Origin: Nitrospira moscoviensis | GTDB taxonomy: Bacteria; Nitrospirota; Nitrospiria; Nitrospirales; Nitrospiraceae | DNA length: 64,000 nt | Direction: 5' to 3' | Assembly: GCF_001273775.1 (NCBI RefSeq) | Contig: NZ_CP011801.1 | Location: 1,178,001-1,242,000, forward strand | Shown: in pieces, positions 31,592-41,661 of the stretch | Layout: every line of letters starts with the position of its first letter | Numbering within the stretch: position 1 is the stretch's first letter | Translations under genes and position numbers: made by a program | The notes under the pieces: generated by a model | The model's database searches: none | The model's input: the letters and a program-made list of their open reading frames with translations, nothing else | Told to the model about the DNA's origin: nothing

Positions 31592-32512
31592 ATGGACCAA
31601 CAGAAGGCAGCAGTCGAATGTTATGAGCGCGCCTTGGTGCTGAAGCAGTTGCGCATGTTTTATCCCGCGATCGACGATTTCCGAAAAGCCGCAGCTAATC
31701 CCCGTTATGCCGGAAAGGCCCACGTGCAGATCGCACTGTGCTTGAAGGCCGCCGGTCGTCCTGAGGAAGCCATCATGGCGTTTCGGCAAGCCTTGGCGTC
31801 GCCCACGCTGTCCCCCGAAGAGCAGCGCCACATCCTCTACCACATGGGTCAGACATTGGAATCGTTAGGCCGGTATGCGGAAAGCCTGGAGGTGTATGGC
31901 TGGATCAGGAAAGAGGACCCGGGGTTCCGCGATGTGACGCAACGGATCAAACATCTCAGCTCGGGACGTGGGCCGGCCCCACAGCATCGGGGGGCCGTGC
32001 CGGTGTGGAAGAAGGATTTGGGCACGCTGGCGCGGGAATTCACGCCTCATATGGTGTCGTGGCTGGAACAGACCGGGGAATGGATGAAAAGCCAACAATT
32101 GTTCGGAAGCAAGAAACCTTCACATGCCGGCGAAGGTACCCAGGCGCCCAGCGGAAGGCCATATAGCCGGCCGGCGAAGCGGGATCGTACACAAGAGAGC
32201 CGCCGCCACCCCCGCGTGCCAGTGCGGTTGCGGAGCCACTTCTCGACGAAAGGCCGGATGCTGACAGGCGAAGGCGAGTTGCGGGATCTCTCCCCGTGGG
32301 GCTGTCGCCTTACCAGTCCTGTAGCGGTCCCTGTCGGAGAAAATTTGGAATGTTATATCTTTCCGAAAGACGAGGGCCGTCCCGTCGTTATCGACGGGGC
32401 GACGGTCCGCTGGATCAACTCGCATGAATTCGGTCTGGCCTTCACGAACGTGCGTCCGAACGTGCAGCGGCAGATCGCGCAGCTGTGCAGGACACAGACC
32501 GTTGTGGGGTAA
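31592..32512 (+). CDS. TPR and PilZ domain protein
   Basis: 306 residues from ATG 31592 (GGAGGG upstream; an in-frame ATG at 31553 has none). N-terminal TPR-like helices (about 5-125: ECYERALVLKQLRMFYPAIDDFRKA, AHVQIALCLKAAGRPEEAIMAFRQAL). C-terminal PilZ domain (about 205-300) starting RRHPRVPVRLRSHF with the RxxxR binding motif, and GELRDLSPWGCRLTS for the DxSxxG motif. Likely a cyclic-di-GMP effector. The ~250-base gap before it holds no gene that I can support. Confidence 0.8.
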   Translation: MDQQKAAVECYERALVLKQLRMFYPAIDDFRKAAANPRYAGKAHVQIALCLKAAGRPEEAIMAFRQALASPTLSPEEQRHILYHMGQTLESLGRYAESLEVYGWIRKEDPGFRDVTQRIKHLSSGRGPAPQHRGAVPVWKKDLGTLAREFTPHMVSWLEQTGEWMKSQQLFGSKKPSHAGEGTQAPSGRPYSRPAKRDRTQESRRHPRVPVRLRSHFSTKGRMLTGEGELRDLSPWGCRLTSPVAVPVGENLECYIFPKDEGRPVVIDGATVRWINSHEFGLAFTNVRPNVQRQIAQLCRTQTVVG

Positions 32513-32566
32513 CCGATTTATTTAGGCCGAAGAGGGCAAGCGGCTCGATCCTATGGTGCGATTCAG

Positions 32567-32659
32567 TTAGTTCCAGGGATCATGCCAGGGATCCGGGGGG
32601 CCTTCAGGCTCTTTTGGCTCCCTCCCTGGTTCAGAAGTGCATGGGCGTAACATGTCCAT
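32567..32659 (-). CDS. Possible 30-residue Pro/Glu-rich peptide
   Basis: ATG at 32659 with a perfect AAGGAGG 4 bases upstream encodes MDMLRPCTSEPGREPKEP.. ending PWHDPWN and a stop. The ribosome site is the main support; there is no homology I can name. It lies downstream of the lipoprotein gene on the same strand. Confidence 0.35.
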   Translation of the reverse strand: MDMLRPCTSEPGREPKEPEGPPDPWHDPWN

Positions 32660-32839
32660 AGTGCCTCCTTAGGTGGATCATATTAATCCTTCCACTCCCA
32701 CCAATTCTTATAATTCAATCTATGCTTTATCGACCCAAAATGCTGCCGCGTGCCGGAATCGCAAGGTCTAATGATCACTTCTTTCTCAGAATAATCTTTC
32801 CACCGATAAGTTCTCTGCTGGGATTTGGTGATTCTTCAT

Positions 32840-33283
32840 TTACGGTTTGGCCAGTTGGGATCTCATGGAGCGCGCGGATAATATCGTCCCTCTTTGTGTT
32901 TGAGACCCTTCGATCAAGGCTGTCGCGATATTGTACGAAAACATATGCTGAGTAGCCGGGAGCCCAAATTGCAACGAGATGGCAACGAGATGGTTTGGGA
33001 CGGGGATTCCTCCTGGAGCCGGAAGCCAAAACCCCCATTGTCTTGTGCTGCCGATAGCGATCTTCCCCTGCTCGTTGGCTTTCGTTCGGACAAGGGTGGC
33101 ATGGTTGCAGCTGAAGTCGTGGAAATCGCAGGCTAGGTAAACAACATCAGCGAGAGGAATTGGATTTCCTGAAGCAGCGTCCACGACTTCTGCCTCCAAC
33201 CCTTCAGCTATTTTAAGTGGCCAAATGCAGCCTCCAAGGTTGAGTGCCAATGCAGCTAACAAGAGGGATTTCAACAGGAGCAT
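32840..33283 (-). CDS. Small lipoprotein with beta-sandwich-like domain
   Basis: 147 residues. Lipobox LGGC (Cys19). The mature part begins LEAEVVDAASGNPIPLADVVYLA, resembling carboxypeptidase-regulatory-like (CarbpepD_reg/DUF4198-like) beta domains. Lower GC than flanking genes. No partner is evident. Confidence 0.6.
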   Translation of the reverse strand: MLLLKSLLLAALALNLGGCIWPLKIAEGLEAEVVDAASGNPIPLADVVYLACDFHDFSCNHATLVRTKANEQGKIAIGSTRQWGFWLPAPGGIPVPNHLVAISLQFGLPATQHMFSYNIATALIEGSQTQRGTILSARSMRSQLAKP

Positions 33284-33328
33284 AGGCTGACGTGGCGTCG
33301 CTGCGCACCGAAAGTTCAGATGTCCTCG

Positions 33329-33545
33329 TTATTTTTTCCGATTACTTTCTGCGAGCTGCCGAATACGATTCCATTCAGGACATGACAGCCTGGGGCGCCG
33401 TCGTGTAGCCGACGCGCACAAGTCCTGCAAATCGCGCGTGGCCGTGGCTTTTGAGGCTCCGGTGATCGACATGTATTTCTTGGCGCTCATGCCGCCTTCG
33501 AACCCTTCATGTGGGCCAGTCGGGCTGTTGCCAGTTATACGTCAT
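33329..33545 (-). pseudogene. Fic-family (DUF4172-type) gene remnant with internal deletion
   Basis: Reading the minus strand from 33545: MTYNWQQPDWP, the typical start of Fic proteins with the DUF4172 head, then a stop. In the shifted frame follows EGFEGGMSAKKYMSITGASK and ATATRDLQDL, the C-terminal winged-helix part. Everything in between, including the catalytic HxFx(D/E)GNGR region, is missing. So about 900 bases were lost, leaving both ends joined. Confidence 0.7.
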
Positions 33546-33587
33546 GAGCCGATCATACACGGTATTTGGTTCAGGAGTTAATGAATC

Positions 33588-33618
33588 GTGAGCCGAATAG
33601 TGGAATCTTTCGGCTCAC
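33588..33618 (-). terminator. Hairpin after the GlnE-like gene
   Basis: GTGAGCCGAA (33588-33597) pairs with TTCGGCTCAC (33609-33618), 10 bases, loop 11. No T-tract follows on the minus strand, so termination is uncertain. Confidence 0.4.
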
Positions 33619-33658
33619 AGGCAATGTCGTTGGAGGAAAGTGTAAACAAGGGGAGGTG

Positions 33659-35944
33659 TTACAGCGCCCCAAACGTCCGTTCAAAGAACGTCTTGGTGTG
33701 CCTCATCTGCTCCTCAATATCCATCTGCAAGTGCCTCGCGCCGGCTTGCCAATCGTCCGTCGTGTAGCCGACGCGGCGGGCGAGGAAAATGAACTCGTCG
33801 GAATCGGGTGGGGGCAATACTAAATCCTTGGCGTTGCCGCGGACCATGCGAAGCCCGTCGATGAGCATTCTCAGAAAGTAATAGGCCTTTCGCAAATTCT
33901 CGCCGTCTTGCCGGCTCACGAGGCCGGTTTCGACCAGGCCCGACAGGGCTTGCATGGTGTTGGGCGTCCGGAGGATCACATGCTTGTGCCCGTGCATGAC
34001 CTGCAGATACTGCACGGCATATTCGATGTCGATCACGCCGCCGGGGCTGTGTTTCACGTTGATGGTGCCGGGCTTGACGAACTGTTTCACTTGCTGCCGC
34101 CGCAAGTCCAACGCCGTCGCGATGTCCCAGGATTCGCCGCTGTAGACGAAGCGATCGCGATGGGCTTCCACCTGTTTGCCGAGTGCGGCGTCGCCGGCGA
34201 CGTGGCGGAGCTTGATCATGGCCTGCCGCTCGAAGGGTGCGGCAAGTCCGGTCGAGCTATAGTAGCTGGTGATTTCGTCCAAGGGATTCGCCAGCGAGCC
34301 TTTGCCGCCGTGGGGGCGCAGCCGCACGTCGATGTGGAAGATGCCTTCCTGCTTGGCCTCGATCCACTGCAGCAGTTCCTGGGCGAGCCGTTCAAAGTAT
34401 TCGCTGTTCTCGATGGCTTGCTTGCCGCTCGTCCGTCCGGCGCCGCCGTAGACGAACAGGACTTCGATGTCGGAGGCGTAGCCCAATTCCCGGCCTCCGA
34501 ATTTGCCGGCGCCGCAGATCGCGAAGGGACAAGGCTTTTTGTCGGCCGACTTGGGCATGCCGTAGTCTTTCTTCAGCTTCGCTTCGCAATCCAGCAGGCT
34601 GCGCTCCACGATGACTTCCGCCAGCTCGGTCAGCGCCAGCGAAAAGTCGGCGAGGCCGGTGGCCGGCTCGACGATGTGCTTCATGTCGATGCGAAACAGC
34701 TCGCGGTCCTTGAATTGATTCAGGGCGTCCTTGCGTGCCTCCAGCGTCCTGGCTTTGCCGACCGCTTTGTCCAATTCCTTCCGGAGGAAGGCTTTCGGTT
34801 TGATCAGCGGCGCATCACGATAGTCTTTGAGCAGCGGCAATAAGTTGCCGTGCTGCCGGCGCAAGAAGTCTTCCCAGAGAAAATCGCTGGCGCCGAGCAG
34901 GCGGGCCAAGAGCGGAAACGTTTTCTTGTCGCTCAAAAATGCCAGTGCCTGTTGCTGGTCCTTGCCGCTCCGCTCCTGCACGGTAAGGTCTAAGAACTGG
35001 TCGAAGGCTTCCAGCGCCTTGGCCGGGTCCGGGGCCCACGTCAGGGCATGGGTGAATTGCTTGATGAGGACGGCGGTGAGGCGCAGCTGCTGCTGGTCGT
35101 GCGGGTCGGTGATTTTCTGGCCGTGGCGGTTGCGGACGTAAAACCGGTCGTGCAGCTTGCCGCCGTCAATTTCGAATTGGGCCTTGGCGATATAGACGTT
35201 CCGCATCGCCAGCGCGTTGGCGAAGGCGTAGAGAAAGGCCGGCGTGTCGTCCGACTTGATGTCCATGATCGTATCCGTCGGCGATTGGCTGTTGTCGAAG
35301 GTGATCTGCACCATATGAAGGAGGCCGCTGAATGAGCCGCGGCGCTTGCCGAGCTGCTCCACCAGTTGGCGGTTTACGGCCTGGCGCGCGTCTTCCACAC
35401 GGCCTTCGTGCAGCAGACGCATCATGGCGGACAGCTCGTCCGCCAGCCGGCGCTGTTCGTCCGGTCCGAACGCCACGCTGCGCACCGGTTGCACGCGAAA
35501 GACATCCACGATTTTCTTCCGGCTCAGGCCCGGGCGGCTTCGGCCGGCCGCGCTTCGGGCAGGCGGCGCCTGCGACTGATCCATAAACGTGAAAATCTGC
35601 CCTTCTTCGATATTCAACCCGGACGCCGAGAGCAGCCCGCAGATCGTGGCGAATTCGGAGAAATAGTCGTAGGCCACGACGGTGATGTCATACCGTTGAT
35701 CCCCCTGCTCCGTGATCGCGACTTCGCAGGGGCGCTCCGGCGTCAGGCGCGCGGCGAGGCGGAGATGGCGGATCAGTGCCGTCTGATCGAAGCGCCGGAA
35801 GTACTCCGGATCCATGCGGCTGATGAAATCGTGCACGATGTCCGGAGGGATGTCCGGGCAGAGCGGTTCGACGGCGCTGCGCAGGGCGTTGCGATCGACC
35901 ACGGGGAGCGACATAGGCAGCGAGTATACCTGAAGGCGCTTCAT
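33659..35944 (-). CDS. GlnE-type nucleotidyltransferase with N-terminal ACT-like domains
   Basis: 761 residues (start could also be 35914). Two ACT-like segments: about 78-130 (ITEQGDQRYDITVVAYDYFS) and about 235-290 (DTPAFLYAFANALAMRNVYIAKAQ). Then a GlnE-like nucleotidyltransferase: ICGAGKFGGRELGYASDIEV, where the metal motif reads Asp492-Ile-Glu494 rather than DxD, and a GlnE helical tail with KHSPGGVIDIEYAVQYLQ. Probably binds an amino acid and modifies or de-modifies glutamine synthetase, divergently paired with 36009-37736. Confidence 0.75.
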   Translation of the reverse strand: MKRLQVYSLPMSLPVVDRNALRSAVEPLCPDIPPDIVHDFISRMDPEYFRRFDQTALIRHLRLAARLTPERPCEVAITEQGDQRYDITVVAYDYFSEFATICGLLSASGLNIEEGQIFTFMDQSQAPPARSAAGRSRPGLSRKKIVDVFRVQPVRSVAFGPDEQRRLADELSAMMRLLHEGRVEDARQAVNRQLVEQLGKRRGSFSGLLHMVQITFDNSQSPTDTIMDIKSDDTPAFLYAFANALAMRNVYIAKAQFEIDGGKLHDRFYVRNRHGQKITDPHDQQQLRLTAVLIKQFTHALTWAPDPAKALEAFDQFLDLTVQERSGKDQQQALAFLSDKKTFPLLARLLGASDFLWEDFLRRQHGNLLPLLKDYRDAPLIKPKAFLRKELDKAVGKARTLEARKDALNQFKDRELFRIDMKHIVEPATGLADFSLALTELAEVIVERSLLDCEAKLKKDYGMPKSADKKPCPFAICGAGKFGGRELGYASDIEVLFVYGGAGRTSGKQAIENSEYFERLAQELLQWIEAKQEGIFHIDVRLRPHGGKGSLANPLDEITSYYSSTGLAAPFERQAMIKLRHVAGDAALGKQVEAHRDRFVYSGESWDIATALDLRRQQVKQFVKPGTINVKHSPGGVIDIEYAVQYLQVMHGHKHVILRTPNTMQALSGLVETGLVSRQDGENLRKAYYFLRMLIDGLRMVRGNAKDLVLPPPDSDEFIFLARRVGYTTDDWQAGARHLQMDIEEQMRHTKTFFERTFGAL

Positions 35945-36008
35945 TGTGCGTAGATCATCGCGCCAGTATAATGCCGCGCCAATAGAAGTGATGCGTGATG
36001 AGTGAAGC

Positions 36009-37736
36009 GTGATGCGTGATGGAAAAAAGGCGGGCGCGAAGCCGGCTCCGCTGCCCGTGAGGCCGCCCTTGAGCAGACCGGACCCCCGGCCGGTGCTCCT
36101 GGCCCCGGAGCGGCAAGCCGATCAGCTCAAGGCGATCCTGTCGGCGTACAACCTTCGCGACTGCGACCAGGCCGACCGGAATCTTCAGCTCATGGCCGGC
36201 GATCCGCACCAGCGGCGGCAGCTGGCCGACATTCTCCCGCTGCTGCTCGACGCGATTGCGCGGACGGCGGATCCCGACCAGGCGCTGAATCATTGGGAGC
36301 GGCTGCTGGAGGGCGTCACCCGATCGTCGTTCCTCGAGTATCTGCGCAGCAGTCCCCGGATGCTCGACCTGCTGTGCACGATCTTCGGCAACAGCGATGC
36401 GCTCGCCTTTACCGTCATCCGCGATCCCATGCTGATCTATTGGTTGGCCGAGGAAGACGTGCTGAGCCGGCAGCCGGTCCGCGCGGCGATGGAGGAGGCC
36501 CTCCGCAAGACGCTCGGCCAGCTCACGGTCACGGAGCTGAAGCTGGAAGTGCTGCGCCGGTTTCGGAGGCGCGAGATGCTGCGCATCGGCGTGCGGGATC
36601 TGCTGCGGTTGGCCGGCGTGCCGGAGACCACGGCGGCTCTGTCGGACCTCGCCGGTCTGTTGATCCAAGCGGCCTATGACGTGATCGACGCGGATCTCCG
36701 CAAGCAATACGGTGTCCCGATGCACAAGAATCGCCGAGGCCGGTGGGTGAAAACCGGTTTTGCGGTGATCGGCATGGGGAAGCTCGGTGGGCACGAGCTG
36801 AACTACAGTTCCGACGTGGATCTGATTTATGTGTACGAGTCGCATGACGGGGAAACCCGCCAGCCCGGGGGCAAACAGGCCGGCAAGCCGGCGGCCGCGG
36901 GCATTTCCAACGAGGAATATTTCGAGATCCTCTCGCGGGAATTGACGAAAGCGCTGACCGAGCAAACGAAAGAAGGCTATGTGTTCCGTGTCGACTTGCG
37001 CCTGCGGGCGGAAGGGTCGATCGGCCAGCTGGCGCGCTCGCTGGACGAGTATCGACAATACTATGCTACGCGTGGGCAGGTGTGGGAACGCTTGGCACTG
37101 CTCAAGGCCTGGCCGGTGGCCGGATCGATGGAGGTCGGCCGGTCGTTTGTGAAAATGGCGAAGCCGTTCATCTTCGGCGCCGCCGCGGCGCGCGGCGATC
37201 TCGGTGCGGCCCTGGCGGTCGTGCGGGACGTGCGGGCGGTGAAGGAGATGATCGACGCGAAGATGGCGGATCGGGGGCACGAGCGCCGAAACGTGAAGCT
37301 CGGCACCGGCGGCATCCGGGAAATCGAATTCTTGGCGCAGACGATTCAGGTCTTGGCGGGCAGGACTATTCCCGGGCTCGTCGATCGCAGTACCCTCCGG
37401 GCGCTGGACCGGTTTCTCCGGTATCGGCTGATTTCCACGCGCGAGCGGGACGACCTGCGGGCGGCCTATCTGTTTTTACGGGATGTCGAGCACAAGCTGC
37501 AGATGGTGCATGATCTGCAGACACACGCCTTGCCGGAAGGCGGTGAAGAGCTGGAGCGGTGTGCCGTGCGCGCCGGCTATGATGCCGCCGATCGAACCCG
37601 AGGGGCGGCGGCCTTTCGCGCCGATCACCGGCGCCATACGGGCCTGGTGAACCGCGTCTTTCGATCCTTTTTTTATGAGCCGGATCGGTCGCCGATCTTG
37701 AAAGCGACCCTGCGCCTCTGTCGCGCCGGACGGTAG
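36009..37736 (+). CDS. glnE: Glutamine synthetase adenylyltransferase, single-domain GlnE
   Basis: 575 residues, about half of the usual 950-residue two-domain GlnE. Nucleotidyltransferase motif GMGKLGGHELNYSSDVDLIY with intact DxD, then VDLRLRAEGSIGQLARSLDEY and the GlnE helical tail NVKLGTGGIREIEFLAQ. The ELN..SSD form is more like the N-terminal (de-adenylylating) half of E. coli GlnE. The start (GTG 36009, or ATG 36012) is uncertain because the upstream DNA is a GTGATGCGTGAT-like repeat. Confidence 0.85.
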   Translation: MMRDGKKAGAKPAPLPVRPPLSRPDPRPVLLAPERQADQLKAILSAYNLRDCDQADRNLQLMAGDPHQRRQLADILPLLLDAIARTADPDQALNHWERLLEGVTRSSFLEYLRSSPRMLDLLCTIFGNSDALAFTVIRDPMLIYWLAEEDVLSRQPVRAAMEEALRKTLGQLTVTELKLEVLRRFRRREMLRIGVRDLLRLAGVPETTAALSDLAGLLIQAAYDVIDADLRKQYGVPMHKNRRGRWVKTGFAVIGMGKLGGHELNYSSDVDLIYVYESHDGETRQPGGKQAGKPAAAGISNEEYFEILSRELTKALTEQTKEGYVFRVDLRLRAEGSIGQLARSLDEYRQYYATRGQVWERLALLKAWPVAGSMEVGRSFVKMAKPFIFGAAAARGDLGAALAVVRDVRAVKEMIDAKMADRGHERRNVKLGTGGIREIEFLAQTIQVLAGRTIPGLVDRSTLRALDRFLRYRLISTRERDDLRAAYLFLRDVEHKLQMVHDLQTHALPEGGEELERCAVRAGYDAADRTRGAAAFRADHRRHTGLVNRVFRSFFYEPDRSPILKATLRLCRAGR

Positions 37737-37738
37737 AG

Positions 37739-38833
37739 CTATCGGGCGCTCACGATCGCGTCGTGGAGATGGCTCGCGGCGCGGTCTTTCGTCAGAAATT
37801 TCGCCGCGCCGGCGGAGATCATCGCCTGTTCGATCTGACTGGAGTCCTGCACCGAGATCCCGATGACCGCCGTCGATGGCAGGTCGCGCTTGATCTGCCG
37901 AGTGGCGGCGATGCCGTCCAGCCGTGGCATGTTGATGTCCATCACCACGACGTCGGGATGGCGGGTGCGGGCCAGTTTGACGGCTTCCATGCCGTCGCCT
38001 GCTTCCCCCACGACTTCCAAGTCGTGGTAGTGTTCCAAGATACTCCGCAGGCCTTCCCGCACCATCGCATGGTCGTCCACCAGTAAGACACGTAACCGCT
38101 CCGTCGTCTCCGGCTTGCCGTCGGACAGATCCGCCTCGGGCGGAGAGCCGATGGGGATGAGGAGTGTCACGCTGGTTCCCTGGCCGGGGAGGGAGCGCAC
38201 CTCCATGCGCCCGGTCAGCTTCGCCATCCGTTCTTTGATCGTGAACAGGCCGAACCGGCTGTCAGGATCGCCCGGCTGCTCGAGCTCGTCTGTTTGGATG
38301 CCCCGGCCTTCGTCTTTGACCGTGACACTGAGGTGGCCGGTCGGCTGATGCGCCACCGACAGCGCCGCGCGCCTCGTCCCGGCATGCTTCAGCACATTGA
38401 AGAGAAGCTCACGGACCGATTGAAACAAGATGATGGCTTGGTCGGAGTCGAGCCGGGGCTCCTTCGGGGTCGGGTGCAACGATACGGCCAAGCCGTGCTG
38501 CCCCATCCTGTTGGCCAGCCACTGCAGCGCCGGCTGGAAACCCTGTTCGTGCAGCACCGGCGGAGTCAGGTTGACGGCCAAGGACTCCGTGAACTTCAAG
38601 GCCCGATCCATAATCTCGTCGATGTCCTGGAGCAGCGCGCCGACACTGGCCGTGGTGGTTTGCCGGATCACATGTCCCAGCTTCATGCGGCCCAGCTTGA
38701 GGGGCTGAGTGAGATGGTCTTCCAACTCCCGGGCGATGTGCCGGCGCTCCCGTTCCTCCGCCACCGCCAGTTCGGCCGCGAGCGAACGCAGTTTCTCGCG
38801 CGACCGCTGTAGTTCCTGAGACTGCTCAGCCAT
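37739..38833 (-). CDS. HisKA_3-like kinase fused to a receiver domain; phosphoacceptor His missing
   Basis: 364 residues from ATG 38833, chosen because the region upstream of it in frame is not protein-like. Coiled-coil start, then the dimerisation box EERERRHIARELEDHLTQ, where ELHD is expected: position 38 is Glu, not His. The ATPase has N-box RELLFNVLKHAG, G-boxes DEGRGI and FGLFTIKERM. A C-terminal receiver domain (about 245-364) has the Asp in VVVMDINMPRLDG. No output domain or sensor. It converges on glnE with a two-base gap. Confidence 0.85.
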   Translation of the reverse strand: MAEQSQELQRSREKLRSLAAELAVAEERERRHIARELEDHLTQPLKLGRMKLGHVIRQTTTASVGALLQDIDEIMDRALKFTESLAVNLTPPVLHEQGFQPALQWLANRMGQHGLAVSLHPTPKEPRLDSDQAIILFQSVRELLFNVLKHAGTRRAALSVAHQPTGHLSVTVKDEGRGIQTDELEQPGDPDSRFGLFTIKERMAKLTGRMEVRSLPGQGTSVTLLIPIGSPPEADLSDGKPETTERLRVLLVDDHAMVREGLRSILEHYHDLEVVGEAGDGMEAVKLARTRHPDVVVMDINMPRLDGIAATRQIKRDLPSTAVIGISVQDSSQIEQAMISAGAAKFLTKDRAASHLHDAIVSAR

Positions 38834-38948
38834 GTGTCGATTGATGGTGCGTCGGTGTGCGCCGGTTGATGGAGCGCTGGACGTTCTAGCTATCGTACCG
38901 AACGCCGCTGAAGATGGATAGCCGAGGAAAGGCGGTAGTGAGAACGCC

Positions 38949-39317
38949 TCAAGGAGAAGGTGCGTCGGCATAACGCACGTCGCGCTCGCTGGCGAGCGAG
39001 AGATAGGCTTCGCCCCATTGCTGTGGATCGTCGAGGCTCCAGGGACGGTCGCTTGATGCCGGTTTGAAGCGCAGTCCGTGGATTCCCCCGTACACCAGGT
39101 GGGCCAATCCGGATCCCGAGTCTTCGACAAGTTGGGCATAGGCGGGACAGAGCGGCGCCTGTTCGTTGTCGCTCCACCCGGTGACCCGATACCATTCGCC
39201 GGAAGGATTGCGGTCGTAGAGCTTCACGTGCGTTATCGGCCGCGCGGGGCCCGCTGCTTTGAAGCGTCCAAAGAAACTGGTCGGGCAATTTTCGCAGGAC
39301 TCGACTTCGACAATCAT
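38949..39317 (-). CDS. Small conserved-looking protein, unknown function
   Basis: About 122 residues starting MIVEVESCENCPTSFFGRFK. CxxC near the N-terminus (ESCENC) and a Trp/Tyr-rich body (LYDRNPSGEWYRVTGWSD, PLCPAYAQLVEDSGSGLAHLVY). Start at 39317 favoured over 39353 since the upstream residues lack character. Could be metal- or redox-active through its Cys, but no family is recognised. Confidence 0.6.
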   Translation of the reverse strand: MIVEVESCENCPTSFFGRFKAAGPARPITHVKLYDRNPSGEWYRVTGWSDNEQAPLCPAYAQLVEDSGSGLAHLVYGGIHGLRFKPASSDRPWSLDDPQQWGEAYLSLASERDVRYADAPSP

Positions 39318-39359
39318 GGGCCATTGTACCGCGTACCGCCGCCAACGGCTCAAAATACG

Positions 39360-39390
39360 AAGGGCCCGGCGGTTTAACCGCCGGGCCCTT
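39360..39390 (-). terminator. Strong hairpin terminator after groEL
   Basis: AAGGGCCCGGCGG (39360-39372) pairs perfectly with CCGCCGGGCCCTT (39378-39390), 13 pairs, loop TTTAA. On the minus strand it is followed by CGTATTTTG. It lies 53 bases after the groEL stop and just before the 39317 gene. Confidence 0.8.
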
Positions 39391-39442
39391 CTTTCCGACC
39401 TCGGAGCTACCGGCTATCAGCCGTGAGCTCTTGAGGCTTAGC

Positions 39443-41098
<1,656 letters not shown>

Positions 41099-41121
41099 TC
41101 AGTCGTCGTCGTGGATTGCGG

Positions 41122-41421
41122 TTAGCTGGCGAAGATACCGAGGATGTCTTCTTCCTTGAGGATCAAGCATTCCTCGTCCTCAATGCGAAGCTTGCTGCCG
41201 GAGTATTTGTCGAACAGGACTTGGTCGCCGACCTTGACGTTTTCGACCTTCTTGCCCACGGCCTGGACCACGCCCCGCTGCGGCTTTTCCTTGGCTGAAT
41301 CCGGCACATAGATCCCGCCGGCGGTCCGCTCCAGCTCCTCGGTGTAGGTGACGAACACCCGGTCACCCAGCGGCTGGAAGCCCTTGGCGACGTTCTTCTT
41401 CTCCTTCGCGGCTGTGCTCAT
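41122..41421 (-). CDS. groES: Co-chaperonin GroES (Hsp10)
   Basis: 99 residues from ATG 41421, preceded by GGAGGAGGG; the longer in-frame start at 41460 lacks a site. FQPLGDRVFVTYTEELERTAGGIYVPDSAKEKPQRGVV is the core, with the mobile loop ERTAGGIYVPD. C-terminal LKEEDILGIF. Caps GroEL. Short N-terminal extension of about 13 residues. Confidence 0.97.
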   Translation of the reverse strand: MSTAAKEKKNVAKGFQPLGDRVFVTYTEELERTAGGIYVPDSAKEKPQRGVVQAVGKKVENVKVGDQVLFDKYSGSKLRIEDEECLILKEEDILGIFAS

Positions 41422-41528
41422 AACAGACCCTCCTCCTGCTGATGAAGTTAACTCTGACAATGTGTTGGCGATTGTGGACCGATGCGCCCCGAGCAGTGCG
41501 GAAACCCTCGCCTTTCAAACTCGGGGTA

Positions 41529-41556
41529 GAGATAGTTTCGGGCCCTTCCAAGTCAA
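41529..41556 (-). promoter_or_regulatory. Possible promoter for groESL
   Basis: On the minus strand TTGACT (41556-41551) and TATCTC (41534-41529), 16-base spacer, about 110 bases before groES. The CCCTTGACTTGG setting is also weakly like a heat-shock -35 box. No CIRCE inverted repeat is seen. Confidence 0.45.
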
Positions 41557-41561
41557 GGGCC

Positions 41562-41584
41562 CCGGCCAAAAAAATCTTGGCCGG
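41562..41584 (-). terminator. Hairpin between rpoH and groES
   Basis: CCGGCCAA (41562-41569) pairs with TTGGCCGG (41577-41584) around an A-rich loop. It lies 78 bases after the sigma gene on the minus strand. No T-tract follows, so weak. Confidence 0.4.
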
Positions 41585-41661
41585 TCCTCCCCATGCGGAA
41601 AGAGCATCCTAACCCATTGAGTTTTCGTATTGCTACTAGAATAGTAGGGCTGAGGAGGTGC

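Noticed and set aside
33400..33790. Repeated word GTCGTGTAGCCGACGCG at about 33400 and 33760 as a direct repeat or attachment site
   Set aside because: One copy lies in the Fic remnant and the other inside the GlnE-like gene; the match is short and likely chance in GC-rich coding DNA.
41460..41640. CIRCE operator before groES
   Set aside because: No TTAGCACTC/GAGTGCTAA inverted pair is present; only a weak promoter-like pair is seen.
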